Of a stretch of 6,007 nucleotides of DNA, positions 5,651 through 6,007 are shown piece after piece. The stretch comes from Candidatus Poribacteria bacterium. GTDB taxonomy: Bacteria; Poribacteria; WGA-4E; PCPOR2b. The notes beneath the pieces were generated by a model. It was not told the origin of the DNA. It saw only the letters and a program-made list of their open reading frames with translations, and did no database searches. Both the position numbers and the translations under genes were made by a program. The stretch is taken from contig JAPUIP010000290.1 of NCBI GenBank assembly GCA_027296925.1, positions 1 to 6,007 of the forward strand, written 5' to 3'. How positions within the stretch are numbered: position 1 is the stretch's first letter; each line of letters begins with the position of its first letter.

Positions 5651-6007
5651 TTACCACTTGAGAAAATCCGGTGGCGCAAATATTGTGTTGACCGACAACC
5701 TGAGTTGGGGTAAAACCTGCGATTCAATCACCTCACCGCTTTTGAAGACGCCAATCGATTCAATGGCATGGGGAGTCACCTGAATCACCTCAACCGTTTG
5801 CGGTTCGAGACGGACGAGCCAGCACTCTTTGACGCCAATGGTATGATAATCGGTCAGCTTATCTTCAATCCAGGTACGAGACTCGCTTGGGGAGATAATT
5901 TCTATTGTCAGATCCGGCGGAATTTCCAGGAAAGGCACGTTCTTGATTGAATCCAGCCCATACTCCCGGAGGCGTTCGACGCTGATGTACAATACATCCG
6001 GTTGACG
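5651..6007 (-). CDS. Uma2 (DUF820) family restriction-endonuclease-fold protein, 5' part missing
   Basis: The leftward frame ends with TAA at 5651-5653 and is open to the window edge, giving the last 118 residues. A full member is about 180-200 residues, so some 60-80 are outside the window. Seen in order are QPDV (2-5), PPDLTIEIISPSES (30-43), Lys50 in IEDK, Tyr54, and GVKECWLV (58-65), followed by the usual beta-rich tail. The Asp, Glu and Lys in PDL, IEI and DK fit the PD-(D/E)XK nuclease core of this family. The family is often present in many copies in cyanobacteria, Planctomycetes, Chloroflexi and similar genomes, and its biological role is unsettled. The acidic residue that usually follows WLV is Arg66 here. 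It converges with the second reductase, with 54 bases between the stops. Confidence 0.88.
   Translation of the reverse strand, partial: RQPDVLYISVERLREYGLDSIKNVPFLEIPPDLTIEIISPSESRTWIEDKLTDYHTIGVKECWLVRLEPQTVEVIQVTPHAIESIGVFKSGEVIESQVLPQLRLSVNTIFAPPDFLKW

Overview
The window looks like chromosomal sequence from an uncultured Gram-negative bacterium of roughly balanced base composition. A signal-peptide-bearing protein that reads as an outer-membrane barrel argues for a two-membrane envelope. The long (about 260-residue) PurQ form, a DUF2330 protein, a Uma2-type nuclease-fold gene and unrelated aldo/keto reductases together resemble what is seen in Candidatus Poribacteria and Planctomycetes-related lineages. 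That placement is an inference from gene content and style, not a measured result.

Layout. Positions 4-94 hold an imperfect inverted repeat of the widespread TGTCATTCTGA...AGAATCTC type. Next to it lies a short leftward gene (116-391) whose C-terminus looks like an AbrB/MazE swapped-hairpin arm. It has a near-consensus leftward sigma70-type promoter at 514-543. Rightward from there come purQ (632-1408), a membrane-anchored DUF2330 protein (1502-2548), a small secreted beta-barrel protein (2697-3362), and two aldo/keto reductases of different subfamilies (3532-4497 and 4640-5596). The right edge carries the 3' part of a convergent leftward Uma2-family gene (5651-6007, cut by the window end).

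The two reductase genes are separated by a 110-bp element with 26-bp imperfect terminal inverted repeats, flanked by AAC on both sides. Removing it would leave about 29 bp between the genes, so a miniature element may have inserted into what was a compact two-gene operon. The second reductase has Gly at the alignment position of the catalytic lysine, while Asp, Tyr and His of the tetrad are kept.

How the genes relate: PurQ is a housekeeping purine-synthesis subunit, here without purL or purS beside it. The DUF2330 protein and the barrel protein are both envelope proteins on the same strand and may be co-expressed. The reductases probably act on sugars or other carbonyl compounds, but substrates cannot be read from the sequence. 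No CRISPR array, tRNA, rRNA, transposase or recognisable defence operon was found. I see no convincing new multi-gene system; the miniature element and the lysine-less reductase are the most interesting items.
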